From: an uncultured Phycisphaerales bacterium
GTDB taxonomy: Bacteria > Planctomycetota > Phycisphaerae > Phycisphaerales > UBA1924
Direction of reading: 5' to 3'
Length of the DNA stretch: 26,722 nucleotides
Assembly (NCBI GenBank): GCA_937879825.1
Contig: CALFMQ010000042.1
Span: forward strand, 1-26,722
Shown here: positions 15,528-22,677 of the stretch, in pieces
Layout of the letters: every line of letters begins with the position of its first letter
How positions within the stretch are numbered: the stretch's first letter is position 1
Made by a program: the position numbers and the translations under genes
The notes under the pieces: model-generated
Told to the model about the DNA's origin: nothing
Databases searched by the model: none
Seen by the model: only the letters and a program-made list of their open reading frames with translations

Positions 15528-16397
15528 TCAACCCCCCCGCCGACCGCCACCCACCACCGCCCGCACCACGTACACCGCCGCGTACACACCCGCCACCTCC
15601 TCACGCAACACCGCACGGGGCGGGTACGCACTATTCAGCGGCTGCAACCGGATCACCTCCCGGTCCTCCCCGTCACGCTCGAAGTACACCCGCTTGAAGG
15701 TCGTCTCCTCGTCCCGCTCGAGCCGAACAAAGCAGTCCGAACCATCCAGCGCATCCGCCCGCGGGCTGAACACCACGATGTCCCCCTCCGCGTACTCCGG
15801 GTTCATCGAGTCGCCCACCACCCGCGCCGCAAACGCGTCCGCATCCGACACGCCCGGCACCGACACATACTCATCCGCCACCCGCGCCGGATAACCCAGG
15901 TCCGTGAACTCCCGCGGGTACCCCGCGATCACCTTGTTGATCAGCGGCACCTGCGCCGGCAACACACCGATCAGATCAATCGAGCGCTCTCCGCCCCCCG
16001 CGCTCAACCGCTCCACCAACCGCCGCAGCTCCCCCGACCGGAACGAAGCATCAACGCCGTCCTTCGCCAGCAACTCCACCAGTCGCTGCGAGAGATGCTG
16101 CTGCGCCTCCAGATCAATCACGCGCCGACGCACCTCATCAGGCGTCGACTGCCACTCACCCAGCGACACCAACCGCCCGCGCTCCAACCCCAGCGCCTCC
16201 TCCAACCGATCCAGCATCCCCCGCGAAGGCGGATGCTCGCGCCGATCGTTCTCGATCGAACTCAGATACCCGCGCGTGCACCCCACGCGATCGGCGATGT
16301 CCCGGAGCGTCAGACCTAGCGCCCGCCTCCGGTCCTTGATCAGTTGCCCCACGGTCCGCATCGCCAGCACCTGTGCGCTTTCTTCCCGCCATACCAT
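15528..16397 (-). CDS. XRE-family repressor with self-cleaving S24 peptidase domain (CI/LexA-like)
   Basis: Protein of 289 residues. Residues about 16-72 are an XRE helix-turn-helix (VGQLIKDRRRALGLTLRDIA, then GCTRGYLSSIEN). The C-terminal domain is S24/LexA-like. It has a cleavage-site-like PLINKVIAG with Ala158-Gly159, the nucleophile Ser197 in GDSMNPEY and the general base Lys235 in TTFKRVYF. These are the parts needed for RecA-stimulated self-cleavage in DNA damage. The start at 16397 is supported by AAGGA six bases upstream. It is divergent from the terminase operon, which it probably represses through the 16398-16510 region. This is the usual control gene of a prophage. Confidence 0.9.
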   Translation of the reverse strand: MVWREESAQVLAMRTVGQLIKDRRRALGLTLRDIADRVGCTRGYLSSIENDRREHPPSRGMLDRLEEALGLERGRLVSLGEWQSTPDEVRRRVIDLEAQQHLSQRLVELLAKDGVDASFRSGELRRLVERLSAGGGERSIDLIGVLPAQVPLINKVIAGYPREFTDLGYPARVADEYVSVPGVSDADAFAARVVGDSMNPEYAEGDIVVFSPRADALDGSDCFVRLERDEETTFKRVYFERDGEDREVIRLQPLNSAYPPRAVLREEVAGVYAAVYVVRAVVGGGRRGG

Positions 16398-16510
16398 ACA
16401 AAATCCTTGCGTGTGTCTGCTCGATAGATAAACATAGCCGAAAGTTTACTAATAAGTGTACATAATTCCGAGTGATCGCAACAGGTTTCGTCGCCAAACG
16501 GAGGATCCGA
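16398..16510. promoter_or_regulatory. Divergent operator-promoter region of the repressor
   Basis: An A/T-rich island in GC-rich surroundings. It contains an imperfect palindrome GTTTACTAATAAGTGTAC at 16444-16461, in which 12 of 18 positions agree with its reverse complement. A/T-rich -10-like boxes (TAATAAG, CATAAT on +; TATCTA on minus) lie on both sides. This is the expected binding site for the XRE-S24 repressor, controlling its own gene and the rightward operon. A ribosome-binding site GGAGG at about 16500-16504 sets the next start at 16511. Confidence 0.55.
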
Positions 16511-16951
16511 ATGCCCAGAACACGCCTCGCAAGCCGCCCCGACCGGTTCCAGACCGCCGATCTCCGCAGAAACCTCCCCGCCGATGAGGCATCCGTCATC
16601 GCCGACCGCGCCGAGTGGTGCCTCCCCGAAGAACGCGCCCTCATCGACGCCATGTACCGCCAGGGGCTCAACGCCACCCAGATCGCCCAACTCCGAAGCG
16701 TCCCCGTCCGCGTCATCCGCCGGCGCATCCGCGCCGTCGTCACGCGCGTCACCTCGCACCGCTTCGTCTTCGTCATGCGCCACCGCGACCAATGGCCGCC
16801 CACCCGCAGGCGCGTCGCCACCGCCTGCATCCTCCAGGGACGCTCCTTCCGACAGGCCGCCACGCACCTCCGCATCTCGCTCCACACCGTCCGCCGACAG
16901 ATGGACGCCGTCAACGCCATGTGCGACGCCGACCAACTCCAATCCGCGTGA
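16511..16951 (+). CDS. Protein with two helix-turn-helix motifs, first gene of the terminase operon
   Basis: Protein of 146 residues, strongly basic. One helix-turn-helix lies at about 44-75 (LIDAMYRQGLNATQIAQLRS, then VPVRVIRRRI). A second lies at about 103-133 (ATACILQGRSFRQAATHLRI, then SLHTVRRQMD). Both look like sigma-region-4 or resolvase-type HTHs. The start at 16511 is supported by GGAGG six bases upstream; an earlier ATG at 16472 lies in the operator region. It may be an early regulator or a DNA-recognition factor. Its stop overlaps the next gene as GTGA. No family was recognised. Confidence 0.8.
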   Translation: MPRTRLASRPDRFQTADLRRNLPADEASVIADRAEWCLPEERALIDAMYRQGLNATQIAQLRSVPVRVIRRRIRAVVTRVTSHRFVFVMRHRDQWPPTRRRVATACILQGRSFRQAATHLRISLHTVRRQMDAVNAMCDADQLQSA

Positions 16952-18324
16952 CACCTCCCACAACCATCACCGTCATCCGCACGACGCGCGCACCCTCCGC
17001 CCCGACGCGCCGCGTCTGCGAGGCCTGCACACGCCTCGGCATCACCGCACCCGATCTCCTCACACCCCCCGCCCCCAACCCCCGCGCCTTCACGCTCAAC
17101 CTCGCGCCCGCGACCATCACCCTCATCACCGGCCCCTCGGGCGCCGGCAAATCCACCCTCCTCCGCGACATCGCCGCCGCAGCGCGCAAAGCCGACATCA
17201 CCGCCCTCCGGCAATCCGCCAGACCACTCCCCAATAAACCCGCCATCGATCTCGCGGGCCCGGACACCCACGCCGCCATGCGCGCCCTCGCAAGCGCCGG
17301 CCTCGCCGAAGCCGCCTGCTTCGCCCGCCGACCCTCGCAGCTCTCCGAAGGCCAGCGCTGGCGCCTCCGCCTCGCGCTCGACCTCGCACGCGCCCACCGG
17401 CGCGCCGCATCCGATCAAACAGTCGCGCTCTTCATCGATGAGTTCGCCTCCAACCTCGACCCGCCCGCCGCCTCCTCCATCGCGCACCTCCTCCGCGCCG
17501 CCGCCGACCGCCACCGCACCATCGCGCTCATCCTCGCCTCACCGCGCACCGACATCGCAGCGCCCCTCGCGCCCGACACACACATCCAGACGCTCCACGC
17601 CAACCGGCTCACCATCGAGACAACACCCCACGAGCGCTCGCGGCCCCGCTTCACAATCGACCCCGGCTCAATCGCCGACTACCACGCCCTCGCGCACCTC
17701 CACTACCGCGCCGGCCCGCCCGCCACCATCGCCCGCATCCTCGCCGCGCGCGACGCCGACGGCGGCTCACTCGCCGGCGTCCTCATCACATCCATGCCCA
17801 CACTCAACGCCTCCTGGCGCGACCTCGCCTGGCCCAACCGCTACACCACCCCATCACGCCGCGACAACGCGCTGCGCGTCAATGAAGAACTCCGCTGCAT
17901 CTCCCGCGTCATCGTCGATCCCGCCCGCAGGTCCCTGGGCGTCGCGCGCCATCTCGTCGCCGCCTACCTCGCCAATCCCGGCACGCCCGCCACCGAGGCG
18001 CTCGCAGCCATGGGCCACGCCTGCCCCTTCTTCGCCCGCGCCGGAATGACCCCCTACAACCTCGCGCCCACCGCCCGCGACGCGCGCCTGCTCGATGCGC
18101 TCGAACACGCGCACGTCGAACCTTGGCGCCTCGCGCTCCCGAGCCAGGCCCTCCGCCGCGCGACCGAACACACCTCGCTCGCATTCATCGATCGAGAAAC
18201 CCGCCTCTGGGCAAACGCCTCTGGCGCCACCAGACGCCACGCCCGCGACGAACTCCCGCCCCTGTTCGCCCGCGCGTGCGCAGCCGTCGCCGCAAGACCC
18301 GTCGCCTACGCGCACACCGCATAA
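16948..18324 (+). CDS. ABC-type ATPase fused to a GNAT acetyltransferase domain (COG2401-like)
   Basis: Protein of 458 residues if translation starts at GTG 16948, which overlaps the upstream stop as GTGA. A reading from 16615 is only a shadow of the upstream gene. Residues about 45-225 form an ABC-type ATPase with Walker A GPSGAGKST (62-70), signature LSEGQ (132-136) and Walker B ALFIDE (160-165). The H-loop position shows LILASPRTD, so the switch His seems absent. Residues about 235-375 form a GNAT domain with the acetyl-CoA loop RRSLGVARHL (327-336). COG2401 is described as such a fusion, grouped with DNA repair-type ATPases, of unknown substrate. No membrane segment is seen, so it is not a transporter. 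It sits within the packaging operon. Confidence 0.85.
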   Translation: MTPPTTITVIRTTRAPSAPTRRVCEACTRLGITAPDLLTPPAPNPRAFTLNLAPATITLITGPSGAGKSTLLRDIAAAARKADITALRQSARPLPNKPAIDLAGPDTHAAMRALASAGLAEAACFARRPSQLSEGQRWRLRLALDLARAHRRAASDQTVALFIDEFASNLDPPAASSIAHLLRAAADRHRTIALILASPRTDIAAPLAPDTHIQTLHANRLTIETTPHERSRPRFTIDPGSIADYHALAHLHYRAGPPATIARILAARDADGGSLAGVLITSMPTLNASWRDLAWPNRYTTPSRRDNALRVNEELRCISRVIVDPARRSLGVARHLVAAYLANPGTPATEALAAMGHACPFFARAGMTPYNLAPTARDARLLDALEHAHVEPWRLALPSQALRRATEHTSLAFIDRETRLWANASGATRRHARDELPPLFARACAAVAARPVAYAHTA

Positions 18325-18376
18325 CCAATCCACACATTCATCCGCACCGCCACGGGAGGAGAACCGGAGCGATGCG

Positions 18377-18577
18377 ATGCCCACAAACCAACCACAACAA
18401 CCGCCAAAGCCCGCCCCCGCGCCGGACCCAGACACCCTCCCGCGCCCCCTCACCATCTTCCTCACCGTCGCCGAGCACCGCGCCGTCACACGCGCCCTCC
18501 GCGCGCTCCACAAAGACCGCGCCCGCGCCATCCTCCACGCGCTCCGCATCACGCCCAAGCCGGAGAACTCCCGATGA
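18377..18577 (+). CDS. Small protein of unknown function
   Basis: Protein of 66 residues, start MPTNQPQQPPKPAPAPDPDT. The N-terminal third is Pro-rich. The rest is one or two amphipathic helices (LTIFLTVAEHRAVTRALRAL, HKDRARAILHALRI). CGGAGC lies six bases before the ATG, and a GGGAGGAG lies further upstream. Its stop overlaps the TerS candidate start as ATGA, which argues that it is really translated. It may be an accessory to the terminase; no family was recognised. Confidence 0.65.
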   Translation: MPTNQPQQPPKPAPAPDPDTLPRPLTIFLTVAEHRAVTRALRALHKDRARAILHALRITPKPENSR

Positions 18578-19026
18578 CCAGCCGCACCGCGCCCTCACGC
18601 CTCCCCGTCCGCGAAACCGAGGCACTCCTCGAAGACCTCGCCCGGGGCGATCAATCACCCGGCCAGATCGCAAAGCGCCACAACATGACCGTCGCGCAGC
18701 TCACCCGGTGGGCGACCAGCCCGAGCGCCGCCGAGCGCATCGAAAACGCCCGCCGGCTCGCAAACCAGCGCGCGTCGCTCGCCGTCGCTGTTGCCCGAGT
18801 CGCCGCAGCGTCCGCCCTCCACCGATGGGCGCTCAATACCGAGCACCCCGAAACCGCGCGCCGCGCCTGCGTCGATCTCCTCAAACTCGACCAGCACCCG
18901 CCCGCCGACGACCCCGCACCCCAACCCGAACCCGCCGACCTCAGCGCCGAGAGCCGCGACGCCATCCGCGCAGCACTCGAGCACATCGAAAGCCGCACCA
19001 CACCCGCCGAGCCCTCCGACCAATGA
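18574..19026 (+). CDS. Terminase small subunit candidate
   Basis: Protein of 150 residues, all-helical. The N-terminal part contains a helix-turn-helix (LLEDLARGDQSPGQIAKRHN, then MTVAQLTRWATS), followed by a long helix (RIENARRLANQRASLAVAVAR, then VAAASALHRW). The C-terminus is an acidic Pro-rich tail. This build is that of phage small terminase subunits, which bind the packaging site and load the large subunit. It overlaps both neighbours by four bases (ATGA), directly before TerL, as in phages. The start has GGAG upstream. The call relies mainly on position and architecture. Confidence 0.75.
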   Translation: MTSRTAPSRLPVRETEALLEDLARGDQSPGQIAKRHNMTVAQLTRWATSPSAAERIENARRLANQRASLAVAVARVAAASALHRWALNTEHPETARRACVDLLKLDQHPPADDPAPQPEPADLSAESRDAIRAALEHIESRTTPAEPSDQ

Positions 19027-20468
19027 CAACACCGCACCCCATCATCCTCACATCGCGCCACCGCGCGCTCATCGCCGCCGTCCGCCCCGCCAACCGCGCG
19101 CAACTCCGACAGTGGCTCCGCATCGCCCTCGAGATCGATCTCCCCCGCGCCCCGCGCTCGCCCGATCACCAATCACCACTCGATTACCTCGCCCACGCCT
19201 TCTTCGCCGATGCCCACCCGCGCGACTGCGTCGTCTGGGCCTGCCGCGGCGGCGGCAAAACCTTCTACGCCGCCGTCGCCACCGCGCTCGACCTCATCTT
19301 CAAACCCGGCGTCGAAGTCCGCATCCTCGGCGGCTCGCTCGAACAGTCCCGCCGCATGCACCACCACCTCCGCGCACTCTTCGACAAGCCCGCCCTCGCC
19401 AACCTCCTCGACGCTCGCCCCACCGAACGCCGCCTCGCGCTCATCAACAAATCATCCGTCGAAATCATGGCCCAGTCGCACACCTCGGTCCGCGGCTCGC
19501 GCCCCCAGATCCTCCGATGCGACGAGGCCGAACTCTTCGACCCCGACATCTGGGAAGCCGCACAACTCACCACGCGCTCCAAACAATGCGGCGACACATT
19601 CGTCCGCGGCGCCATCGAAGCCCTCTCCACGCACCACGCGCCGACCGGCCTCATGTCGCAGCTCATCGCTGACAACGCCCGCGCCCAGTTCCGCTGGAGC
19701 GTCACCGATGTCCTCGAACAATGCCCACCCTCCCGCCCCTGCGCCCAGTGCCCACTCGAAAGCGATTGCGCCGGCGCGGCCAAACTCGGCGCAGGCCACA
19801 TCACCATCGACGACGCCGTCACGCTCAAGTCCCGCACCGACGAAGCAACGTGGAACGCCGAGATGCTCTGCAACGCGCCCCGCCGCACCGACGCCGTCTA
19901 CCCCGAGTTCAACCCCGACACCCACATCATCACGCTCGACCCGCCTACATCCGACGACCTCCGCTGGATCGCCGGCATGGACTTCGGCCTTCGCAACCCC
20001 ACCGCCATCCTCATCGCCTGCCTCGACGAGTCCGGCGTCCTCCGCATCATCGATGAGCACATCCGCGCCGACACCCGCCTCGCCGATCACATCGCGTCCA
20101 TCCGCGCCTCCCGATGGCCCGCGCCCGCGTGGATCGGCGTCGATCCCGCCGGTCACCAGCGCTCCGACCAGACAGGCATCTCCCCCATCACCCTCCTCCG
20201 CAAACACAACCTCGCCATCCGCGCCCGCCGATCGCCCGTCGAACTCGGGCTCCGCCTCGTCCGCGCACGACTCAAACCCGCCGCCGGCTCCCCCACACTC
20301 TTCATCCACCAGCGATGCACCGGCCTCATCCGCTCTTTGCAGGAATACCGCCTCGCCCCCAACGGCGCACCCAAAAAAGACGGCCCCGACCACGCCGCCG
20401 ACGCCCTCCGCTACCTCATCCTCAATCTCGACCGCCCCTACGCGAATCAGTTCATCAGGTACGCCTGA
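19023..20468 (+). CDS. Terminase large subunit (packaging ATPase and nuclease)
   Basis: Protein of 481 residues starting at ATG 19023, overlapping the previous stop as ATGA. The ATPase domain has Walker A CRGGGKT (74-80) and Walker B ILRCDEAE with Asp167-Glu168. The RNase H-like nuclease has Asp320 in GMDFG, Asp374 in GVDPAG and Asp456/Asp460 in DHAAD followed by ALRYL. A four-Cys insertion (Cys234, 240, 243, 249) lies between the two domains and could bind zinc or a cluster. TerL cuts concatemeric DNA and pumps it into the prohead through the portal. All catalytic residues are in place, so it is probably functional. It converges with the next gene with a one-base gap. Confidence 0.93.
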   Translation: MTTPHPIILTSRHRALIAAVRPANRAQLRQWLRIALEIDLPRAPRSPDHQSPLDYLAHAFFADAHPRDCVVWACRGGGKTFYAAVATALDLIFKPGVEVRILGGSLEQSRRMHHHLRALFDKPALANLLDARPTERRLALINKSSVEIMAQSHTSVRGSRPQILRCDEAELFDPDIWEAAQLTTRSKQCGDTFVRGAIEALSTHHAPTGLMSQLIADNARAQFRWSVTDVLEQCPPSRPCAQCPLESDCAGAAKLGAGHITIDDAVTLKSRTDEATWNAEMLCNAPRRTDAVYPEFNPDTHIITLDPPTSDDLRWIAGMDFGLRNPTAILIACLDESGVLRIIDEHIRADTRLADHIASIRASRWPAPAWIGVDPAGHQRSDQTGISPITLLRKHNLAIRARRSPVELGLRLVRARLKPAAGSPTLFIHQRCTGLIRSLQEYRLAPNGAPKKDGPDHAADALRYLILNLDRPYANQFIRYA

Positions 20469-20469
20469 C

Positions 20470-20706
20470 TCACGACTCCACCAGCGGGATGAACACCTCG
20501 GTCAGCAGGAACAATCCCGCCGAGATCGCGATGATCCCGAGGATGATCTGCACCGTCATCATCACGACCTGCCCCCAGTACCCCTTGAAATCCTTCACCC
20601 GCACCGCCTTGTACACCACCGAAATCCCCAGCGCCAGCGGCACAAGCGTCAACCACCACGCGCTGTGCAGGTCCAGCGGGTCCAGGAACGGTGTGTACGC
20701 CAGCAT
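20470..20706 (-). CDS. Small membrane protein with two or three TM segments
   Basis: Protein of 78 residues starting MLAYTPFLDPLDLHSAWWLT. Two hydrophobic helices are visible (WWLTLVPLALGISVVYKAVR; VVMMTVQIILGIIAISAGLFLL). The segment KAVRVKDFKGYWGQV between them is basic and probably cytosolic. Its ATG shares one base with the upstream stop (TGATG), and GAGGA lies about nine bases before it, so it is translationally coupled to the TM2-like gene. This looks like a host gene rather than phage. No function is known to me. Confidence 0.8.
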   Translation of the reverse strand: MLAYTPFLDPLDLHSAWWLTLVPLALGISVVYKAVRVKDFKGYWGQVVMMTVQIILGIIAISAGLFLLTEVFIPLVES

Positions 20707-21149
20707 CACAGCAAATCCTCGTCCGCCAGCCGCCGGCCCGATCCGCTCCCCCGCGGCGTGTGCCACGCCGCATCGATGATCACCAGCAGATTCAGCATCC
20801 CCGACAACGCGCCGTACAGAATCCCCGCCTCACGCACCCGGCCGATCGCCACCACCTCCCGGGGCGTGTTGTTCACCGACGACGCCGTCATCCGAGCATT
20901 CACCGCCTCCGTCACGAACGCGACCGGGCCGTTCCCCGCCTGCAGGAAAAACCACCATTTGTCCGATCGACGATCCACAACATCAATCCCCCCGATCAGC
21001 AGACCCCCCAGGAACAACCCCAGAATCCCCGCGCCGATCAGAATCCCCCGCTTCGTCTCGCCGAGCCACAAATGACCCATCCCCGGCACCAGAAACGCCA
21101 GAACCCCCGCAACGGGCTGAACTGTCTCATCGGGACCCGTGCGGCTCAT
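20706..21149 (-). CDS. TM2-like membrane protein (DUF6677-type)
   Basis: Protein of 147 residues. The N-terminal part has a hydrophobic helix and the motif LVPGMGHLWLGETKRGILIGA, like TM2/DUF6677 proteins (GxGHxYxG...RG). A second helix GILGLFLGGLLIGGIDVV follows, and a third occurs near the end (GILYGALSGMLNLLVIIDAA). A start at 21149 is chosen because GGAG lies upstream; the longer frame upstream overlaps the acidic protein gene on the other strand. It is co-transcribed with the next membrane protein. Such proteins are common in planctomycetes, but function is unknown. Confidence 0.8.
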   Translation of the reverse strand: MSRTGPDETVQPVAGVLAFLVPGMGHLWLGETKRGILIGAGILGLFLGGLLIGGIDVVDRRSDKWWFFLQAGNGPVAFVTEAVNARMTASSVNNTPREVVAIGRVREAGILYGALSGMLNLLVIIDAAWHTPRGSGSGRRLADEDLL

Positions 21150-21404
21150 GCTGCGTCCAACTCCGAAGTTCGCTCGATCACCACCCCCCCGCCGGGCCAA
21201 CGCAGCACGACGACGGGCCAAAGAATAGACCCACCGACAAGGTTCGCAAAATCTGGCCCCCCACGATTGACAACGCCCGCGACGAAAGTACCGTACCGGC
21301 GCATCGCGGGGGCGGCCCCCGCACGTCAAACGACGCCCGCACCCGGAGTCGAGCCACACCGCCCGCTCCGAGACCATCCATTCCAAGCCAAGAGGTTCGA
21401 TGTC

Positions 21405-21671
21405 ATGATGCTTGAGCAAGAAGAAGCCGTGCTCACGCTGGATCCCTGGACGCTCGACAACCACGCCCCGGGCACGCTCCTCGCCGATCCCGCGACTTCC
21501 TTCGTTTCCTACGACGATGAGGACGAAGAAGAGGACGACGACGATTTCTTCGACGACGACGACGATCTCGACGACGATGACTACGAAGACGACGACTTCT
21601 TCGACGACGACGAAGACGACGACGACGATGACGACTTCGATGACGACGACGAAGACGACGAAGACTTCTGA
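21405..21671 (+). CDS. Very acidic low-complexity protein
   Basis: Protein of 88 residues. The first 38 residues are ordinary (MMLEQEEAVLTLDPWTLDN...). The last 50 are almost only Asp and Glu, interspersed with Phe (FFDDD, DDDFDDDD) and one Tyr, encoded by GAC/GAT/GAA repeats. An AGAGG lies about 10 bases before ATG 21405. It has no membrane segment. Acidic tails of this kind bind basic proteins such as histones or RNA-polymerase parts. A Lys/Arg-rich H1-like gene lies 1 kb away. A functional link is only speculation. Confidence 0.75.
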   Translation: MMLEQEEAVLTLDPWTLDNHAPGTLLADPATSFVSYDDEDEEEDDDDFFDDDDDLDDDDYEDDDFFDDDEDDDDDDDFDDDDEDDEDF

Positions 21672-21719
21672 TCCGACCCACCAGGGCCCGATGTTCGCCC
21701 GCAGCGCCAGGCCCGCACC

Positions 21720-22127
21720 ATGAACCAGCCCAACGACCGACGAGCCGCCCAACCCGAAAAACCCGGCGATGTCGTCGACCGCCGGTCAGGGCTCGACCGC
21801 CGCGACCTCCAGGACCCCGATGACGCCCCCTCGGGCCTCGAACGCAGACGCGGCCCCGGACGCCGGCGCTCCGACTTCCTCCGCTCCGCCGAAGAAGGCG
21901 AGATGACCAAGGAGCAGTTCCTCTTCCTCCTCGCCATCGACACCTTCAAGAAGCAAAACGGAAAGACCTTCCCCACCTGGACCGATGTCCTCGAGGTCGT
22001 CCGACTCCTCGGCTATCGCAAAACCATGCCCTCGGAACTCTCGCTCCCGCGCGTCGAGGACTGGACCGAGAAATCCGATGCCCCCTCGGGTGTCCGCATC
22101 GGCGCCGACCCCGAAGCATCGCACTGA
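21720..22127 (+). CDS. Small charged protein of unknown function
   Basis: Protein of 135 residues. The N-terminal half is disordered and rich in Arg/Asp (DRRSGLDRRDLQDP, ERRRGPGRRRSDF). The C-terminal half is helical (EEGEMTKEQFLFLLAIDTFK, TWTDVLEVVRLLGYRK), which may be a small folded domain. It follows the acidic protein by 48 bases on the same strand, probably one operon, and converges with the ferredoxin gene with 19 bases between the stops. No family was recognised. Confidence 0.75.
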   Translation: MNQPNDRRAAQPEKPGDVVDRRSGLDRRDLQDPDDAPSGLERRRGPGRRRSDFLRSAEEGEMTKEQFLFLLAIDTFKKQNGKTFPTWTDVLEVVRLLGYRKTMPSELSLPRVEDWTEKSDAPSGVRIGADPEASH

Positions 22128-22146
22128 CGCGAGCCGATCCCCGCGC

Positions 22147-22410
22147 CTACCGCTTCTTGTAGTAGTCCAGGTTCAACTGCACGTACTTCGACCACTCCGA
22201 AGGAAGGTCCTCCTCCGGGAAGATCGCGCGCACCGGGCACTCATCGACGCACAACCCGCAATCGATGCAGACATCCGGCTCGATGTACAGCTGATCCGTC
22301 GAACCGAAGTCACCGTCGTCCTTCGTCGGGTGGATGCAGTCAACCGGGCAAACCTCGACACAACTCGTGTCCTTCGTCCCGATGCAGGGCTCGGCAATCA
22401 CATGCGGCAT
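22147..22410 (-). CDS. Ferredoxin with two iron-sulfur clusters (7Fe-8S/FdxA-type)
   Basis: Protein of 87 residues starting MPHVIAEPCIGTKDTSCVEV. It carries two cluster motifs. The first is C-x7-C-x3-CP-x2-C (CIGTKDTSCVEVCPVDC), as in 7Fe-8S ferredoxins where one site holds 3Fe-4S. The second is CIDCGLCVDECP, a 4Fe-4S site. A helical tail PSEWSKYVQLNLDYYKKR follows. Such proteins carry electrons at low potential in the cytosol. The start is chosen by length and by GAGAGG upstream; the longer upstream reading is Gly-rich and unlike the family. Confidence 0.9.
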   Translation of the reverse strand: MPHVIAEPCIGTKDTSCVEVCPVDCIHPTKDDGDFGSTDQLYIEPDVCIDCGLCVDECPVRAIFPEEDLPSEWSKYVQLNLDYYKKR

Positions 22411-22564
22411 CGAACTCAACCTCTCGAACTCGGTCGCTTCAGAATCGGCGGCACCGTGCCGCCCACCACCCGCACCATCCGTCATCCCGCCGGAAAACCG
22501 GCCGCCCGACACCGGTGCTGGGCCGACATCATACGCCCCCTCCGCCCGACCGTCCCCGCCCGAC

Positions 22565-22601
22565 AAAAAAACGAGCGGGGCGGCCGATCGGACCGCCCCG
22601 C
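22565..22601 (-). terminator. Intrinsic terminator of the H1-like gene
   Basis: A perfect 9-bp GC stem (22575-22583 with 22593-22601) around a 9-nt loop. On the minus strand it is followed within three bases by seven T residues. It lies 76 bases past the stop of the H1-like gene and is one of the clearest terminators in the window. Confidence 0.88.
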
Positions 22602-22677
22602 ATGTTCTGTGGCGCTGCGGGCATCAGGAACACCCCGATGCCGCCGCTGAACGCGGGCAACGAGCCCGCGTGTTCAC

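Larger units (their letters stand above)
16511..20468 (+). mobile_element. Phage-type DNA packaging operon (terminase block)
   Basis: Five rightward genes: double-HTH protein, ABC-GNAT fusion, small protein, TerS candidate and TerL. Four-base stop/start overlaps (GTGA at 16948, ATGA at 18574 and 19023) and a 52-base gap before 18377 indicate one transcript. It is controlled from the divergent S24 repressor. It ends one base before the opposing host-like membrane gene. The portal and capsid genes that a terminase needs lie about 6.7 kb to the left on the other strand. Confidence 0.7.

Noticed and set aside
16615..16947. N-terminal extension of the ABC-GNAT protein
   Set aside because: It is the shadow of the double-HTH gene; GTG at 16948 overlaps the upstream stop and gives a normal ATPase N-terminus.
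18123..19022. N-terminal extension of the terminase large subunit
   Set aside because: It lies over the ABC-GNAT, small protein and TerS genes in another frame and is Arg/Pro-rich noise; ATG 19023 fits the family.
4137..20468. Interpretation as an encapsulin nanocompartment
   Set aside because: Portal, scaffold-like and terminase genes are present, which encapsulin systems lack; the capsid is of the SU10 phage type.
20691..21404. Long + strand extension of the acidic protein gene
   Set aside because: It is antisense to the TM2-like gene and has no ribosome-binding site or plausible protein content.
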